From JAVVHH01 sp032249615 (GTDB lineage: Bacteria; Pseudomonadota; Alphaproteobacteria; Acetobacterales; Acetobacteraceae), in contig JAVVHH010000034.1 in NCBI GenBank assembly GCA_032249615.1, forward strand, positions 1 through 29,539: a DNA stretch of 29,539 nucleotides, written 5' to 3'. This document shows, in pieces, positions 28,958-29,539 of this stretch. Below the pieces are notes generated by a model. That model was given only the letters and a program-made list of their open reading frames with translations. It was not told the DNA's origin and ran no database searches. The translations under genes were made by a program, and so were the position numbers. Numbering within the stretch: the stretch's first letter is position 1; each line of letters begins with the position of its first letter.

Positions 28958-29539
28958 ATGGCTGGCCTTCACAAGAGCACCTACCAGAATCCGGTGATCA
29001 ACTGGATCGACACCCGCCTTCCGCTGTTCTCGATGATGCAGAAGGAATACGGGACGTTCCCGACGCCGAAGAATTTCAACTACTTCTGGAATTTCGGCGC
29101 GCTCGCTGCGGTGAACCTGGTCATTATGATCGCCACCGGCGTGTTTCTGGCGATGAACTACGCCGCCAACACCGGGCTCGCTTTCGACAGCGTCGAGCGC
29201 ATCATGCGTGACGTGAACTACGGCTGGCTGCTGCGCTACGCGCACGCCAATGGCGCCTCGATGTTCTTCATCGTGGTCTACGTGCACATCTTCCGGAACT
29301 TATATTACGGATCGTATAAAGCGCCCCGCGAGATCCTGTTCATGCTGGGCGTGGTCATCTTCCTGCTGATGATGGCCACCGCGTTCATGGGTTACGTCCT
29401 GCCCTGGGGCCAGATGTCCTACTGGGGCGCGACGGTCATCACCAACCTGTTCTCCGCGATCCCCTATGTCGGCGACAGCATCGTGACCTTGCTCTGGGGC
29501 GGCTTCAGCGTAGACAACCCGACGCTCAACCGCTTCTTC
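28958..29539 (+). CDS. petB: Cytochrome b subunit of the bc1 complex (5' part, cut by window end)
   Basis: The first 194 codons of cytochrome b are present and the frame runs open to the last base. The N-terminus reads WIDTRLPLFSMMQKEYGTFPTPKNFNYFWNFG, split here by no stop or shift. Three or four membrane spans are visible. H96 (YAHANGAS) and H110 (VYVHIFRN) are the first ligands of the two b hemes; the partner histidines should lie just past the window end. AFMGYVLPWGQMSYWGATVITN is the conserved quinone-site region. A short AT-rich run of rare codons occurs at about 29299-29320. Cytochrome c1 (petC) is expected downstream. Confidence 0.97.
   Translation, partial: MAGLHKSTYQNPVINWIDTRLPLFSMMQKEYGTFPTPKNFNYFWNFGALAAVNLVIMIATGVFLAMNYAANTGLAFDSVERIMRDVNYGWLLRYAHANGASMFFIVVYVHIFRNLYYGSYKAPREILFMLGVVIFLLMMATAFMGYVLPWGQMSYWGATVITNLFSAIPYVGDSIVTLLWGGFSVDNPTLNRFF

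Noticed and set aside
1..29539. Mobile element, prophage, CRISPR, toxin-antitoxin or defence genes
   Set aside because: No transposase, integrase, repeat-spacer array or paired small toxin/antitoxin frame was seen; all sizeable frames resolve to housekeeping, transport or regulatory genes.

Overview
This is a GC-rich, gene-dense chromosomal segment from an alphaproteobacterium. The best guess is a Rhodospirillales-type lineage. Three things point there: the ftsH-folP-glmM order, a mitofilin/Mic60-type gene between hemD and hemY, and a ubiquinol-cytochrome c reductase operon (petA-petB) beside aerobic hemF. No tRNA, rRNA, CRISPR array, insertion sequence, integrase or prophage gene was seen, and no gap without a gene exceeds about 150 bases.

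Layout. (1) 1-3219, plus strand: the end of ftsH, a clear intrinsic terminator, then folP-glmM-thiD (folate, peptidoglycan precursor and thiamine synthesis). (2) 3207-7911, minus strand: a regulator of unknown target, then a tightly overlapping run nudix-alaX-sseA-metC-hisI (ADP-ribose hydrolysis, Ala-tRNA editing, sulfur amino acid metabolism, histidine synthesis). (3) 8026-8799, minus: a hydroxypyruvate isomerase-like TIM barrel protein. (4) 8875-18050, plus: an AI-2E-family membrane protein, a Dpp/Opp-type ABC importer (two permeases and two ATPases, no binding protein), yraN, serC, hisZ and purA. (5) 18093-22237, minus: hemC-hemD-mic60-hemY, a heme/membrane-organisation operon joined by overlapping start and stop codons. 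(6) 22281-26654, plus: tsaD-rlmJ-gpsA-murJ (tRNA t6A, rRNA methylation, phospholipid precursor, lipid II flipping). (7) 26674-28222, minus: hemF followed by an exported protein with two helix-hairpin-helix units. (8) 28364 to the end, plus: petA and the first half of petB, divergent from hemF.

Most neighbouring co-directional genes overlap by 1-11 bases, so translational coupling looks like the rule. Heme supply (hemC, hemD, hemF) and a major heme consumer (cytochrome b of the bc1 complex) lie within 9 kb.

I do not see an obvious new defence, mobile or biosynthetic system. The points most worth a second look are the 21-residue repeat in the Mic60-like protein, the exported double-HhH protein, the shortened GpsA, the regulator with an unassigned C-terminal domain, the importer without a binding protein, the apparent absence of serA between serC and hisZ, and several hairpins placed against start codons or Shine-Dalgarno sites.
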